Source of the DNA: Microbacterium sp. LWO14-1.2 | GTDB lineage: Bacteria; Actinomycetota; Actinomycetes; Actinomycetales; Microbacteriaceae | NCBI RefSeq assembly: GCF_038397715.1 | Contig: NZ_CP151633.1 | Location: 3,658,001 to 3,722,000, forward strand | Direction: 5' to 3' | DNA length: 64,000 bases | In this document: positions 31,925 to 42,006 of the stretch, one piece after another | How positions within the stretch are numbered: the stretch's first letter is position 1 | How the letters are laid out: every line of letters begins with the position of its first letter | The notes under the pieces: generated by a model | What the model saw: only the letters and a program-made list of their open reading frames with translations | Database searches by the model: none | What the model was told of the DNA's origin: nothing | Made by a program: the position numbers and the translations under genes

Positions 31925-33913
31925 GTGCCTGAAGATGCCCAGCCGAAAGACGGCTTCGCCCTGTTCTCCGACCGTTCCGTCGTCGCCATGCGCGTCGACG
32001 GGGTGCTCAAGGACCTCGCCGCCACCGTGACCGACGCCGACGAGGTCGAGCCGGTCACGATCGACAGCCCCGAGGGGCTCGACATCCTGCGCCACTCCAC
32101 CGCGCACGTCCTCGCGCAGGCCGTGCAGCGCATCAACCCCCAGGCAAACCTGGGCATCGGTCCTCCTGTCGCCGACGGCTTCTACTACGACTTCGGCGTG
32201 GACGAGCCGTTCACACCCGACGACCTGAAGGCCATCACGAAGGAGATGCAGCGCATCGTCCGTGAGGGCCAGCGCTTCGTGCGCCGCGTCGTCACCGACG
32301 AGGAGGCGCGCGCCGAGCTCGCCGACGAGCCGTTCAAGCTCGAGCTCATCGGACTCAAGGGCGGCAAGGAGGCTGCCGAGGGCGCCTCCGTCGAGGTCGG
32401 CGAGGGCGAGCTCACCATCTACGACAACACCACTCGCGATGGGGAGGTGGTCTGGAAGGACCTCTGCCGCGGACCCCACCTGCCCAACACGCGCATGATC
32501 GGCAACGGGTGGGATCTGACGCGCATCGCCGCCGCGTACTGGCGAGGCAGCGAGAAGAACCCGCAGCTGCAGCGCATCTACGGCACGGCCTGGCCGTCGA
32601 AGGACGAGCTGCGTGCCTACAAGGAGCGCCTCGCCGAGGCGGAGCGTCGTGATCACCGCAAGCTCGGCAGCGAGATGGATCTGTTCTCGTTCCCCGACGA
32701 GATCGGCTCGGGGCTCGCGGTCTTCCACCCCAAGGGCGGGATCATCCGCTACGAGATCGAGGAGAACCTGCGCAAGCACCTGCTGCGCAACGGCTACGAC
32801 CTCGTGAACAGCCCGCACATCACGAAGAAGGACCTCTTCATGACGTCGGGACACCTGCAGACCTACGCCGACGGCATGTTCCCGCCGATGCACCTCGACG
32901 AGGCCGTCGACGACGAGGGCAACGTCACCCGCCAGGGCCAGGACTACTACCTGAAGCCCATGAACTGCCCGTTCCACAACCTGATCTTCCGTTCGCGCGG
33001 GCGCTCCTACCGCGAGCTGCCGCTGCGGCTCGCCGAGTTCGGCACCGTCTACCGCTACGAGAAGAGCGGCACGCTCTCGGGCCTCACCCGGGTCCGCGGT
33101 CTGACGCAGGACGACGCGCACATCTACGTCGCCCAGGATCAGGTCAAGGAAGAGCTCACCACCAACCTGAACCTCGTGCTGGATCTGCTGCGCGACTACG
33201 GGCTCAACGACTTCTACCTCGAGCTCTCGACCAACGAGGAGGGCAACCCGAAGTTCCTCGGTGAGCCGGAGCAGTGGTCGACGGCTATCGACACGCTGCG
33301 CGAGGTCGCCATCGAGTCCGGGCTCGAGCTCGTCGCCGACCCCGGTGGAGCGGCGTTCTACGGCCCGAAGATCTCGGTGCAGGCCCGCGACGCCATCGGC
33401 CGCACCTGGCAGATGTCCACGATCCAGCTCGACTTCAACCAGCCGGACCGCTTCGAGCTCGAGTACACCGGATCCGATGGGCAGAAGCACCGTCCGGTGA
33501 TGATCCACCGGGCGCTGCTCGGTTCGGTCGAGCGCTTCTTCGCGATCCTCCTCGAGCACTACGCGGGCGACTTCCCGCTGTGGCTGGCGCCGAGCCAGGT
33601 GATCGGCGTCCCGGTCGCGGAGCAGTACGGCGAGTACCTCGACGATGTGATCGGGCAGCTCCGCGCGGCCGGCGTGCGCGCGGACGTCGACCACTCCGAC
33701 GACCGCATGCAGAAGAAGATCCGCAATCACACCACAGCCAAGGTGCCGGTCATCCTGATCGTCGGCGAGCAGGACCGCGCCGCCGGCACCGTGTCGTTCC
33801 GCTTCCGCGACGGCACCCAGGAGAACGGCGTGCCCGTGGCGGACGCCGTCCGCCGCATCCGTTCCGCGATCGAGACCCACGCCCTCGTGCTGAAGGCCGG
33901 AGACCTGGCGTGA
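31925..33913 (+). CDS. thrS: threonyl-tRNA synthetase
   Basis: 662 residues. Charges tRNA-Thr. In order: a TGS domain, the second additional (editing) domain with HSTAH, the class II catalytic core with the zinc-ligand region MNCPFHN and motif 3 near [11 protein letters not shown], and a C-terminal anticodon-binding domain ([10 protein letters not shown] to the end). The GTG at 31925 is preferred because GGAG lies six bases before it; ATG 31913 is possible. It overlaps the HIT gene start by four bases, so the two are coupled, as thrS and a HIT gene are in mycobacteria. Confidence 0.95.
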   Translation: MPEDAQPKDGFALFSDRSVVAMRVDGVLKDLAATVTDADEVEPVTIDSPEGLDILRHSTAHVLAQAVQRINPQANLGIGPPVADGFYYDFGVDEPFTPDDLKAITKEMQRIVREGQRFVRRVVTDEEARAELADEPFKLELIGLKGGKEAAEGASVEVGEGELTIYDNTTRDGEVVWKDLCRGPHLPNTRMIGNGWDLTRIAAAYWRGSEKNPQLQRIYGTAWPSKDELRAYKERLAEAERRDHRKLGSEMDLFSFPDEIGSGLAVFHPKGGIIRYEIEENLRKHLLRNGYDLVNSPHITKKDLFMTSGHLQTYADGMFPPMHLDEAVDDEGNVTRQGQDYYLKPMNCPFHNLIFRSRGRSYRELPLRLAEFGTVYRYEKSGTLSGLTRVRGLTQDDAHIYVAQDQVKEELTTNLNLVLDLLRDYGLNDFYLELSTNEEGNPKFLGEPEQWSTAIDTLREVAIESGLELVADPGGAAFYGPKISVQARDAIGRTWQMSTIQLDFNQPDRFELEYTGSDGQKHRPVMIHRALLGSVERFFAILLEHYAGDFPLWLAPSQVIGVPVAEQYGEYLDDVIGQLRAAGVRADVDHSDDRMQKKIRNHTTAKVPVILIVGEQDRAAGTVSFRFRDGTQENGVPVADAVRRIRSAIETHALVLKAGDLA

Positions 33914-34494
33914 CCGACGAGCGCTCCTCCGTCGAGGACGCCGGTCTGCTGGCCGGCGTCCCCGACGAGTTCCAGCGGCTGTGGACCCCGCACCGGATGG
34001 CGTACATCCAGGCGGGTCCGGAGCCCCTGCGCGAGGAGTGCCCGTTCTGCGAAGCGCCGAAGTATCCGGATGCCGAGCGACTGATCGTCGCGCGCGGCGA
34101 GACCGCCTACGTGCTGCTGAACCTCTTCCCGTACAACTCGGGGCACCTGCTGGTCTGCCCGTACCGTCACATCGCGACGTACGATCAGGCCACCGCCGAG
34201 GAGGTCGCGGAGATCGGCGAGCTGACGCAGATCGCCATGCGCGTCCTGCGCGAGGTGTCGCGGTGCGACGGGTTCAACCTCGGGATGAACCAGGGCGCCG
34301 TCGCCGGAGCGGGGGTCGACGCGCACCTCCACCAGCACGTGGTGCCGCGGTGGACCTCCGATGCGAACTTCTTCCCGATCATCGCGAAGACGAAGGCACT
34401 GCCGCAGCTGCTCGGCGAAGTGCGCGAGGCGGTCTCCGCCGCCTGGCCCACCCCTGATCGGGACGTTGAGCGGGCCCCCTCCCCGGGTCGTTGA
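33910..34494 (+). CDS. HIT-family Ap4A phosphorylase-like protein
   Basis: 194 residues. The HIT motif [10 protein letters not shown] is complete, and the body ([32 protein letters not shown]) matches the actinobacterial diadenosine-tetraphosphate phosphorylase group located next to thrS, as in Mycobacterium. It would break down Ap4A, a by-product of aminoacyl-tRNA synthetases, which makes sense of the coupling to thrS (GTGA overlap). A CPFC pair is present near residue 45. The last 12 or so residues ([12 protein letters not shown]) and the stop codon lie inside a short DNA repeat array, so the tail is probably not native. Confidence 0.88.
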   Translation: MTDERSSVEDAGLLAGVPDEFQRLWTPHRMAYIQAGPEPLREECPFCEAPKYPDAERLIVARGETAYVLLNLFPYNSGHLLVCPYRHIATYDQATAEEVAEIGELTQIAMRVLREVSRCDGFNLGMNQGAVAGAGVDAHLHQHVVPRWTSDANFFPIIAKTKALPQLLGEVREAVSAAWPTPDRDVERAPSPGR

Positions 34495-34585
34495 GCGCGC
34501 CCCCCGGGTCCTCGAGCGGGCCCCTTCCCGGGTCGTCGAGCGAGCCGCCTCCCCGGGTCGTTGAGCGAGCGAAGCGAGACGAAAC
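34461..34585 (+). repeat. five-unit GGTCGTTGAGCG repeat array
   Basis: Units of 21-25 bases with core GGTCGTTGAGCG and a C-rich spacer start near 34461, 34486, 34507, 34531 and 34556; the last ends in GAGCGAAGCGAGACGAAAC. The array begins inside the HIT gene and supplies its stop (TGA at 34492). A small GCGCTG/CAGCGC hairpin follows at 34588-34604, between converging genes. Confidence 0.7.
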
Positions 34586-34597
34586 GCGCGCTGCGCC

Positions 34598-35449
34598 TCA
34601 GCGCACCTGTCGTGCGGTGAACTGCATGCGCGGGTTCGCGTAGAACTCCTGCGCCTCGATCAGCTGCAGCTCCCGCTCGCCGGACTCGAGGGTGAGGCTC
34701 AGCAGATCGAACACGCTCGACGCTGTGCGCTCGAGCGCGAGCTTCGCGTCGCCGGTCTCGCCGTAGTGCGCGGTGAACAGGGCAGCCGTCACGTCGCCGG
34801 AGCCGTTGGCCTTCATCGGCAGTCGAGGTGTCTGCACGAGCCACGCGCCCTGCGCGTCGGCCACGAGCATCTCGATGGTGCCTTCCTCGCGGTCGGGACG
34901 CTCGACGCTCGTCACGAGAACCGTGCTCGGCCCCATCGCCATCGCGAGGTCGACGGAGGCGAGCGTGGACTCCAGGGTGTCGGGCTCTGTCTCGGTGAGG
35001 AATCCCAGTTCGAACTGGTTGGGCGTGATGATGTCGGCGACGGGCACGACCTTCTCGCGCAGCAGGACGGGGATCGCCGGGGCGACGAAGCATCCGGACT
35101 TGGCGTTGCCCATCACGGGGTCGCAGGCGTAGACGGCAGCCGGATTGGCGGCCTTCACGCGCGAGACGGCGTCGATGATCACGTCGCCGATGCCCTCACC
35201 GCCCTGATACCCGCTGAGCACGGCGTCGATCTCGCCGAACACGCCGCGCTCCTCGATGCCGGTGATGACCTCGCGCACGTCGTCGGGGGAGATGAGCGGG
35301 CCGCGCCAGGCACCGTACCCGGTGTGGTTGGAGAAGTTCACGGTGTAGACGGGCAGCACCTCGACGCCGATGCGCTGCAGGGGGAACACGGCCGCGGAGT
35401 TGCCGACGTGTCCGTAGGCGACGGCGGACTGGATGGAGAGGACCTTCAT
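34598..35449 (-). CDS. pdxY: pyridoxal kinase PdxY
   Basis: 283 residues of the ribokinase-like PdxK/PdxY family, which phosphorylates pyridoxal in B6 salvage. Marks: SIQSAVAYGHVGN at the start, SGYQGG, DPVMGN, and the catalytic loop KANGSGDVTAALF. The ATG at 35449 is preceded by AAGGA and GAGGA. It lies 46 bases after the MocR/PdxR-like gene in the same direction and close to pdxST, so salvage and de novo PLP synthesis are grouped and probably share one regulator. Confidence 0.92.
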   Translation of the reverse strand: MKVLSIQSAVAYGHVGNSAAVFPLQRIGVEVLPVYTVNFSNHTGYGAWRGPLISPDDVREVITGIEERGVFGEIDAVLSGYQGGEGIGDVIIDAVSRVKAANPAAVYACDPVMGNAKSGCFVAPAIPVLLREKVVPVADIITPNQFELGFLTETEPDTLESTLASVDLAMAMGPSTVLVTSVERPDREEGTIEMLVADAQGAWLVQTPRLPMKANGSGDVTAALFTAHYGETGDAKLALERTASSVFDLLSLTLESGERELQLIEAQEFYANPRMQFTARQVR

Positions 35450-35495
35450 TCCTCGATCCTTTCGTGAGGGGCGGGTCGGTTCCCGCGGGGGTCGG

Positions 35496-36803
35496 TCATC
35501 GGGTCGCCGCGACGAGATCGGCGACGAGCGTCTCTGCGTCCTCGTCGGACAGGTCGTGCACGGTGAGTCGCAGATGCTGCGAGGGCTCGGCGCGGTCGTC
35601 GAGCGCGAACTCGTCGCCCGTTCGGGCGAGCCAGCCGCGGCGCATCAGACGCTCGGCGACCGCGCGGGCGGGTTTCGGGAGCCGCACCCAGAGGCTCAGG
35701 CCGTCCGTCGACGGGGAGTCGAGTCCCGCGTCGCGGAGGCGGGCGGCGAACGACTCGTTGCGGGCGGCGTAGTGCTCCCGAGCCGTGGTGATGCGGGCGA
35801 CGGCATCGGGGTTCGTCAGCTGCGCCAGCGTGAGCCGCTGCAGCAGGTGGCTGACCCACGTCGTGCCGGGGCTGAGCCGCATGGCGAGGCGCTCGGCGGT
35901 GGTCGGATCCGTCGCGGCGATGGCCAGGCACATGTCGGGGCCGAGGAACTTCGACACCGACCGCACGAGCGCGAAGCGTCGATGCTCCGGCCCGATCAGG
36001 GTCTCGTACTCCCGTTGCGACAGCATCGAGAAGTGATCGTCCTCGATGAGCAGCACGTAGGGGTGGTCGGCGAGCGCGGCGCGCAGGTCGGCGGCGCGTC
36101 GGGCGGTGAGGCTCGTGCCCGTCGGGTTCTGCGCCCGCGGGGTGCAGATGACGGCACGCACTCCGGCGTCGAGCGCGGCGCGGAGGCCCTCGACCGTCAT
36201 GCCCTCGTCGTCGACGGGGACGGGGACGGCGCGGTAGCCGCCGAGGCGGACGGTGTGGATGCTGGCGAGGAAGCACGGGTCCTCCAGGGCCACCGCGTCG
36301 TCGCGCATGAGCGCCTGCGCCAGGAGCCTCTCCACGGCGTCGACCGCACCGCTCGTGACGGTGATGCGGAATCCGGTGTCGCCGAGGTCTCCTGCGATCC
36401 ACTCCCGCGCCCACGACTCCAGGCCTCGGTCGATCACGGGCTCGCCGTAGAGGACGGGGCGACCGGCGACGGTCGCGAGCGCCGCCGACGGGTCGGGGAT
36501 GAGGCGCGGATCGGGGTTCCCGGTGCCGACGTCGCGCAGCACGGTGTCGGCGGCGAAGCCCTCCTGGGCGACGGACTCGTGACCGGCGATCACGGTGCCG
36601 GCGCGTCCGCGCGAGACCACGAGGCCCGCCTGGGCGAGCTGACGATAGGCGGCGACGGCGGTGTTGCGGTTCACTCCGAGCATGGCGGCGAGTTCGCGCA
36701 CCGGGGGGAGAGGGCTGCCCGCACCGAGCACGCCGCGGTCGCGCAGGTCGCGCACGCTGTCGGCGATGTCGGCCGCCGTCGCTCCGATGATCTGGTCGCT
36801 CAT
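35496..36803 (-). CDS. pdxR: MocR/PdxR-type regulator (GntR HTH + aminotransferase fold)
   Basis: 435 residues: a winged helix of the GntR type (residues about 1-75, PPVRELAAMLGVNRNTAVAAYR) joined to a fold-type I aminotransferase domain with PLP-binding Lys at about 285 (SVSKFLGPD) and Asp in IEDDHFS. Such MocR proteins use PLP as ligand, and those next to pdxS/pdxT activate PLP synthesis (PdxR). Divergent orientation from pdxS with a 77-base gap, and pdxY downstream, fit that role well. The linker is somewhat short. Confidence 0.85.
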   Translation of the reverse strand: MSDQIIGATAADIADSVRDLRDRGVLGAGSPLPPVRELAAMLGVNRNTAVAAYRQLAQAGLVVSRGRAGTVIAGHESVAQEGFAADTVLRDVGTGNPDPRLIPDPSAALATVAGRPVLYGEPVIDRGLESWAREWIAGDLGDTGFRITVTSGAVDAVERLLAQALMRDDAVALEDPCFLASIHTVRLGGYRAVPVPVDDEGMTVEGLRAALDAGVRAVICTPRAQNPTGTSLTARRAADLRAALADHPYVLLIEDDHFSMLSQREYETLIGPEHRRFALVRSVSKFLGPDMCLAIAATDPTTAERLAMRLSPGTTWVSHLLQRLTLAQLTNPDAVARITTAREHYAARNESFAARLRDAGLDSPSTDGLSLWVRLPKPARAVAERLMRRGWLARTGDEFALDDRAEPSQHLRLTVHDLSDEDAETLVADLVAATR

Positions 36804-36817
36804 GTGTCCTCAGGTCG

Positions 36818-36863
36818 ATTCTAGGTCGTCCGGGACAGTGCTATCGTTTGGCCTAGATCAAAC
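36818..36863. promoter_or_regulatory. divergent pdxR / pdxS control region
   Basis: A minus-strand -10 (TAGAAT, 36818-36823) serves pdxR; TATCGT (36842-36847) is a candidate for pdxS. CTAGG (36821) and CCTAG (36852) are inverted copies, and GTTTG (36846) and CAAAC (36859) form an inner inverted pair around GCCTAGAT. These are the likely PdxR sites. Confidence 0.45.
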
Positions 36864-36880
36864 ATTGACAGGAGTCAGTC

Positions 36881-37774
36881 ATGGCCGAACAGACCACCAC
36901 CGGATCCTCGCGCGTCAAGCGCGGCCTCGCCGAGATGCTCAAGGGCGGCGTCATCATGGACGTCGTCACTGACGAGCAGGCGAAGATCGCAGAGGATGCC
37001 GGAGCCGTCGCCGTCATGGCGCTCGAGCGTGTGCCCGCCGACATCCGTGCCCAGGGCGGCGTCTCGCGCATGAGCGACCCCGACATGATCGACAGCATCA
37101 TCGACGCCGTCTCGATCCCGGTGATGGCGAAGGCGCGCATCGGCCACTTCGTCGAGGCGCAGGTGCTGCAGGAGCTCGGTGTCGACTACATCGACGAGTC
37201 CGAGGTGCTCTCGCCGGCCGACTACGTGAACCACATCGACAAGTTCGGGTTCACGGTGCCGTTCGTGTGCGGTGCGACCAACCTGGGCGAGGCTCTGCGC
37301 CGCATCAACGAGGGCGCGGCGATGATCCGCTCGAAGGGCGAAGCCGGCACCGGCGACGTCTCCGAGGCGATGAAGCACATCCGGAAGATCCGCGGAGAGA
37401 TCGCGGCGCTGACGGCGCTGCCGAAGGACGAGCTCTTCGTCGCCGCGAAGGAGCTCCAGGCGCCCTACGAGCTCGTGGCCGAGATCGCCGAGACCGGCAC
37501 GCTCCCCGTCGTCCTGTTCGTCGCCGGTGGCGTCGCGACGCCCGCTGATGCAGCCATGATGATGCAGCTCGGCGCCGACGGCGTGTTCGTGGGCTCGGGC
37601 ATCTTCAAGTCGGGCAACCCCGCCGAGCGCGCCAAGGCCATCGTCAAGGCGACCACCTTCTACGACGACGCGAAGGTCATCGCCGAGGTGTCGCGCGGTC
37701 TGGGGGAGGCCATGGTCGGCATCAACGTCTCGGACCTCCCCGCGCCGCACCGTCTCGCCGAGCGTGGCTGGTAA
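36881..37774 (+). CDS. pdxS: pyridoxal 5'-phosphate synthase subunit PdxS
   Basis: 297 residues, near-invariant family. With PdxT it makes PLP from ribose 5-phosphate, glyceraldehyde 3-phosphate and ammonia from glutamine. The two catalytic Lys residues are in place: K84 (VMAKARIGH) and K151 ([10 protein letters not shown]). Phosphate-binding loops FVAGGVATP and GSGIFKS are also present. AGGAG lies six bases before the ATG. The stop overlaps the pdxT start by 11 bases. Confidence 0.97.
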   Translation: MAEQTTTGSSRVKRGLAEMLKGGVIMDVVTDEQAKIAEDAGAVAVMALERVPADIRAQGGVSRMSDPDMIDSIIDAVSIPVMAKARIGHFVEAQVLQELGVDYIDESEVLSPADYVNHIDKFGFTVPFVCGATNLGEALRRINEGAAMIRSKGEAGTGDVSEAMKHIRKIRGEIAALTALPKDELFVAAKELQAPYELVAEIAETGTLPVVLFVAGGVATPADAAMMMQLGADGVFVGSGIFKSGNPAERAKAIVKATTFYDDAKVIAEVSRGLGEAMVGINVSDLPAPHRLAERGW

Positions 37775-38357
37775 CCCGCGGGTCGGGGTCCTGGCCCTGC
37801 AGGGCGACGTGCGCGAGCACGCCGCCCTGCTCGCGGAGCTCGGCGCCGAGGTCACGCTTGTACGCCGCCCCGGCGAGTTGGCGCAGGTCGACGGCCTGGT
37901 GATCCCTGGTGGCGAGTCCACCGTGATCGACAAACTGTCGCGCCTCTTCGAGATGCAGGCGCCGATCCGCGACGCGATCCGCGACGGCATGCCGGTCCTG
38001 GGCACGTGCGCCGGGCTCATCCTGCTCGCGGACCGGCTCGTGGACGCGATCGAGGGCCAGGAGTCCTTCGGCGGCCTCGACGTGACGGTGCGCCGCAACG
38101 CGTTCGGACGCCAGGTCGAGTCCTTCGAGGCGCGGCTCACGGTGGCGGCGCTCGGGGGCGACCCGGTGCGGGCAGCGTTCATCCGCGGCCCCGTGGTGGA
38201 GAGCGTCGGCCCTGCGGCATCCGTGCTCGCGGCTCTCGACGACGGCCGCGTCGTCGCCGTCGAACAGGGCGCGCTGCTCGGTCTCAGCTTCCACCCGGAG
38301 ATCACGGGCGAGACGCGGTTCCACGAGCGCTTCCTCGACACCGTCCGCACGCGCTGA
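37764..38357 (+). CDS. pdxT: PLP synthase glutaminase subunit PdxT
   Basis: 197 residues, class I glutamine amidotransferase that feeds ammonia to PdxS. Cys82 (LGTCAGLIL) and the His-Glu pair in SFHPEIT form the triad; PGGEST is the oxyanion loop. GTG start inside pdxS, so translation is coupled. The order pdxS-pdxT is standard for actinobacteria. Confidence 0.96.
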   Translation: MAGNPRVGVLALQGDVREHAALLAELGAEVTLVRRPGELAQVDGLVIPGGESTVIDKLSRLFEMQAPIRDAIRDGMPVLGTCAGLILLADRLVDAIEGQESFGGLDVTVRRNAFGRQVESFEARLTVAALGGDPVRAAFIRGPVVESVGPAASVLAALDDGRVVAVEQGALLGLSFHPEITGETRFHERFLDTVRTR

Positions 38358-38389
38358 GGCCGGCGTCCACGGGTCGTTAGGCTCGTCGG

Positions 38390-38810
38390 ATGACGTCCTC
38401 GGCGCGCGAATGGCAGATGATCGCACTCAACACCATGCACATGAACCTGCAGCGGCTCTACGTGTTCGACCGACGTCCACGATCCCGCGGCGTCGCCCCG
38501 TGATCAGGCCGCGCTCGGCGCGGCCCACGTCTACGCTGCCGATGCGCAGACGAAGGGCGAGCGGCAGACGGCCGAAGCGGTCGGGGACGAGAGCGAGGCC
38601 GATCGGCTGCGCCAGTACGCTCCGATGATGATGACGCTCGTCCAGCAGGCGAACGCCGCGGTCGGCGTGAGCGCGCAGGGCGAACCGGGAGAGCAGGAGC
38701 AGGGCTTCATCGCGGAGCATGTGCGCGTCGCGCTGGGGGACCGCCCCCGTGTGATGCTGCAGGTCGGAGCGATCCCGGTGATGCTCGCGGGACGTGATCC
38801 GCGCGACTGA
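38390..38810 (+). pseudogene. frameshifted small gene of unknown function
   Basis: A clear leaderless start (TAGGCT, six bases, ATG at 38390) opens MTSSAREWQMIALNTMHMN, but this frame stops at 38503. From about 38475 the +1 frame carries on with good codon bias (HVYAADAQTKGERQTAEA... to VMLAGRDPRD) and stops at 38810. Joined, they give about 139 residues. I do not recognise the family. One extra base near the TTCGACCGAC sequence would explain it; it may be a real mutation or a sequence error. Confidence 0.55.
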
Positions 38811-38911
38811 CGCTCGCGCGCTGACAAGGCGCGGAACGGGCCGCGGCCCCGTTCGATAGACTGGTCGACGCCCTGGGCGAGTCCCCGGGCGGATACGACG
38901 AGCGGAGAGTT

Positions 38912-39673
38912 ATGTCCGGGCATTCCAAGTGGGCCACGACCAAGCACAAGAAGGCCGTCATCGACGCGCGCCGTGCCAAGTCGTGGGCGAAGCTCATCAA
39001 GAACATCGAGGTCGCCGCCAAGCTCGGCGGTCCCGACCTCGCCGGCAACCCGACGCTGTTCGACGCCGTGCAGAAGGCCAAGAAGACGTCTGTCCCGAAG
39101 GACAACATCGACCGCGCGGTCAAGCGCGGCGCGGGCATCGGCGGCGAGGCCGTCGAGTACACCTCGATCATGTACGAAGGGTACGGACCCAACGGAGTGG
39201 CGCTCATGATCGAGTGTCTGACCGACAACAAGAACCGCGCGGCCGCCGAGGTCCGCACGGCGCTCAGCCGCAACGGCGGCACGCTGGCCGATCCGGGCAG
39301 CGTCGCCTACAACTTCAGCCGCAAGGGAGTCATCGTCGTGAACTCCGAGGGCACCACCGAGGATGACGTCATGATGGCGGCTCTAGAGGCAGGCGCCGAG
39401 GAGATCGAGCCGCACGCCGAGGGCTTCGAGATCGTCACCGAGGCCACGGACCTCGTCACCGTGCGGTCGGCTCTGCAGGACGCCGGCATCGACTACGAGT
39501 CGGCAGACGTGGAGTTCGTTCCCAACCTCAAGGTCGAGATCGACGCCGACACCGCACGCAAGGTGTTCCGTCTCATCGACGCCCTCGAGGACAGCGAGGA
39601 CGTGCAGAACGTCTTCACGAACTTCGACCTCACCCCCGAGGTGCAGGCCGAACTCGAGAACGACGAGGACTAG
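38912..39673 (+). CDS. yebC: YebC/PmpR-family regulator
   Basis: 253 residues with the family start [20 protein letters not shown] and the later block [21 protein letters not shown]. YebC-like proteins act as transcription regulators or, as shown more recently for several members, help ribosomes through difficult sequences. The gene sits before ruvCAB, its usual place in actinobacteria. GGAG lies four bases before the ATG; TAGACT at about 38858 may be its -10. Confidence 0.95.
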   Translation: MSGHSKWATTKHKKAVIDARRAKSWAKLIKNIEVAAKLGGPDLAGNPTLFDAVQKAKKTSVPKDNIDRAVKRGAGIGGEAVEYTSIMYEGYGPNGVALMIECLTDNKNRAAAEVRTALSRNGGTLADPGSVAYNFSRKGVIVVNSEGTTEDDVMMAALEAGAEEIEPHAEGFEIVTEATDLVTVRSALQDAGIDYESADVEFVPNLKVEIDADTARKVFRLIDALEDSEDVQNVFTNFDLTPEVQAELENDED

Positions 39674-39718
39674 GCGCGCCGGATCCGGGTCGGACGCCGA
39701 GCGGCTTAGCCTGGGGGA

Positions 39719-40300
39719 GTGACCTCCTCGCTGCGCGTGCTCGGCATCGATCCCGGCCTGACCCGCTGCGGCATCGGCGTCGTCGATGTCGACCGCGCCC
39801 GCCGCGGGACGCTCGTGCACGTCGGTGTGATCCGCTCGTCCCCCGATGCGCCGATCGGCGAGCGTCTGGCTGCCGTCGCCGCCGGCATCCGCGAGGTTCT
39901 CGCGGCGCATCGACCAGACGCGGTGGCCGTTGAGCGCGTCTTCGCGCAGCAGAACACCCATACCGTCATGGGAACGGCGCAGGCGAGCGGTGTCGCGCTG
40001 CTCCTCGCTGCCGAAGCGGGTCTCCCGGCTGCGACCCACACGCCGAGCGAGGTGAAGGCGGCGGTGACCGGCTACGGCTCCGCCGACAAGAAGCAGGTCC
40101 AGGCCATGATCGCCCGTATCCTGCGCCTCGACGAGCCTCCGCAGCCGGCGGATGCGGCCGACGCGCTGGCCATCGCTCTGTGTCACGCCTGGCGGCGCGG
40201 CTCGGCATCCGCGCCCGGCGCCGACGCGCTCACCCCCGCTCAGCGGACGTGGGCGGATGCCGAGCGTGTCGCTCGAACATACGTACGATCGCGCGTCTAG
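39719..40300 (+). CDS. ruvC: Holliday junction endonuclease RuvC
   Basis: 193 residues. Cuts Holliday junctions during recombinational repair. Acidic active-site residues are D11 ([10 protein letters not shown]), E72 (VERVFAQQN), D145 and D148 ([11 protein letters not shown]). The GTG start follows TAGCCT by six bases, so the message is probably leaderless. It is followed by ruvA after nine bases. Confidence 0.95.
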   Translation: MTSSLRVLGIDPGLTRCGIGVVDVDRARRGTLVHVGVIRSSPDAPIGERLAAVAAGIREVLAAHRPDAVAVERVFAQQNTHTVMGTAQASGVALLLAAEAGLPAATHTPSEVKAAVTGYGSADKKQVQAMIARILRLDEPPQPADAADALAIALCHAWRRGSASAPGADALTPAQRTWADAERVARTYVRSRV

Positions 40301-40309
40301 GCTGGGAGG

Positions 40310-40915
40310 ATGATCTCCTCCCTGCACGGAACCGTGCTGCACTCGTCGTCCGATCATGTCGTCGTCGACGTCGGGGGCGTCGGCTTCTCGGTGGCGGTGC
40401 CCGCCGATGTCGCACACACCGCGACCGTGGGGGAGCGGCTTCAGCTGCACACGAGTCTGATCGTCCGCGAGGATGCGCTCTCGCTGTACGGGTTCGCTGA
40501 GCGTGACGAGCTGGAGATCTTCGGTCTGCTCATCAGCGTCACCGGGGTGGGGCCGAAATCCGCGCTGGGCGTGCTGTCGCACCTGACGGTCGATCAGATC
40601 GCCGAGGCGGTGACGGCGGAGGACGACGCACCGTTCCGGCGCGTCTCCGGCATCGGCCCGAAGACCGCCAAGCTCATCGTCGTGCAGCTCGCGGGCAAGG
40701 TGCACCCGAGCGGCCCTGCGTCGAAGCCGGCGGCCGGAGCGGGATCGGATGTCGTCTCGCAGGTCACCGCCGCGCTCGTCGGGCTCGGCTGGTCCGAGAA
40801 GGTGGCGGCCGAGGCTGCGGCCCAGACGGCCGAGGAGGCGTCTGAGGCAGAACGCGCCGCGGTCGCCCCGCTGCTGCGGCGCACGCTCGCGCTGTTGGGG
40901 CCGGCGCGTGTCTGA
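40310..40915 (+). CDS. ruvA: Holliday junction branch migration subunit RuvA
   Basis: 201 residues. Binds the junction and loads RuvB. N-terminal OB fold ([19 protein letters not shown]), two helix-hairpin-helix motifs ([12 protein letters not shown] and [11 protein letters not shown]) and a C-terminal domain III that contacts RuvB. Besides read-through from ruvC there is a TAGGCT six bases before its own ATG, so it may also have a leaderless promoter. Its end overlaps ruvB by eight bases. Confidence 0.95.
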   Translation: MISSLHGTVLHSSSDHVVVDVGGVGFSVAVPADVAHTATVGERLQLHTSLIVREDALSLYGFAERDELEIFGLLISVTGVGPKSALGVLSHLTVDQIAEAVTAEDDAPFRRVSGIGPKTAKLIVVQLAGKVHPSGPASKPAAGAGSDVVSQVTAALVGLGWSEKVAAEAAAQTAEEASEAERAAVAPLLRRTLALLGPARV

Positions 40916-41933
40916 CGCCAGGGATGCGACGGAGCCGGTCGACGAGACCGAGCTCGCGATCGAGGGAGCGCTCCGGCCCACCAGCCTCGGCGACTTCGTC
41001 GGACAGCAGAAGGTCAGAGGACAGCTGCAGCTCCTGCTCGACGCCGCCCGCATCCAGAGTCGCCCGCCGGACCACATCCTCCTCGCCGGCCCACCGGGCC
41101 TCGGCAAGACGACGCTCGCGATGATCGTCGCGCACGAGAGCGAGAGGCCGTTGCGCCTCTCCAGCGGCCCGGCGATCCAGCACGCCGGCGATCTCGCAGC
41201 GCTCCTGTCGAGCCTGGTTCCGGGCGAGGTGCTCTTCATCGACGAGATCCACCGCATGGCGCGCTCCGCCGAGGAGATGCTGTATCTCGCGATGGAGGAC
41301 TTCCGGATCGACATCATGGTCGGCAAGGGCGCCGGGGCCACGAGCATCCCGCTCGATCTCGCGCCGTTCACTCTCGTGGGAGCGACGACGCGGTCGGGAC
41401 TCCTGCCGAATCCGCTGCGCGACCGCTTCGGGTTCACGGGGCACCTGGAGTTCTACGACGAGACCGAGTTGGAGCAGGTGATCGCGCGGTCGGCGCTGGT
41501 GCTCGGGGTCGACCTCCCCGGCGACTCTCTCGCCGAGATCGCCCGTCGCTCGCGCGGCACGCCCCGCATCGCGAACCGGCTGCTGCGCCGGGTGCGGGAT
41601 TACGCTCTCGTGCACGGCGGAGGCGCCGCCTCGCTCGCCGACGTGCGCGCGGCGCTGGAGCTCTACGACGTCGACCCGATCGGGCTGGACCGCCTCGACC
41701 GTGCCGTGCTCGAAGCCCTCGTGCGGCGATTCCGCGGAGGTCCGGTCGGGCTCAGCACGCTCGCCGTCGCGGTCGGCGAAGAGGCCGAGACCGTCGAGAG
41801 CGTGGTCGAGCCCTATCTGGTGCGGATCGGCTTCCTCGGACGTACCCCGCGCGGACGCGTCGCGATGCCGGAGGCGTACACCCATCTCGGCGTCGCGCAC
41901 CCGGACGGGGTGCTTCGCCTCGATGACCTATAA
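40908..41933 (+). CDS. ruvB: Holliday junction helicase RuvB
   Basis: 341 residues, AAA+ motor of branch migration. Walker A GPPGLGKT at 61-68, Walker B LFIDEIHR, sensor 1 GATTRSG, and a C-terminal winged helix ([18 protein letters not shown]). GTG start overlaps the ruvA end. The stop codon lies inside a perfect TATAAT -10 box for the yajC operon. Confidence 0.96.
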   Translation: MSDARDATEPVDETELAIEGALRPTSLGDFVGQQKVRGQLQLLLDAARIQSRPPDHILLAGPPGLGKTTLAMIVAHESERPLRLSSGPAIQHAGDLAALLSSLVPGEVLFIDEIHRMARSAEEMLYLAMEDFRIDIMVGKGAGATSIPLDLAPFTLVGATTRSGLLPNPLRDRFGFTGHLEFYDETELEQVIARSALVLGVDLPGDSLAEIARRSRGTPRIANRLLRRVRDYALVHGGGAASLADVRAALELYDVDPIGLDRLDRAVLEALVRRFRGGPVGLSTLAVAVGEEAETVESVVEPYLVRIGFLGRTPRGRVAMPEAYTHLGVAHPDGVLRLDDL

Positions 41934-41934
41934 T
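41929..41934 (+). promoter_or_regulatory. -10 box (TATAAT) of yajC-secD-secF
   Basis: Perfect TATAAT overlapping the ruvB stop codon, about 78 bases before yajC. No good -35 is seen 17 bases upstream. Confidence 0.5.
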
Positions 41935-42006
41935 CGCTGAAGACTTCCCCCGATAGAACTGTGCGCCCATGGCTGGTGCGTGCACCTGAGAAAGGCGCTT
42001 GCCCTC

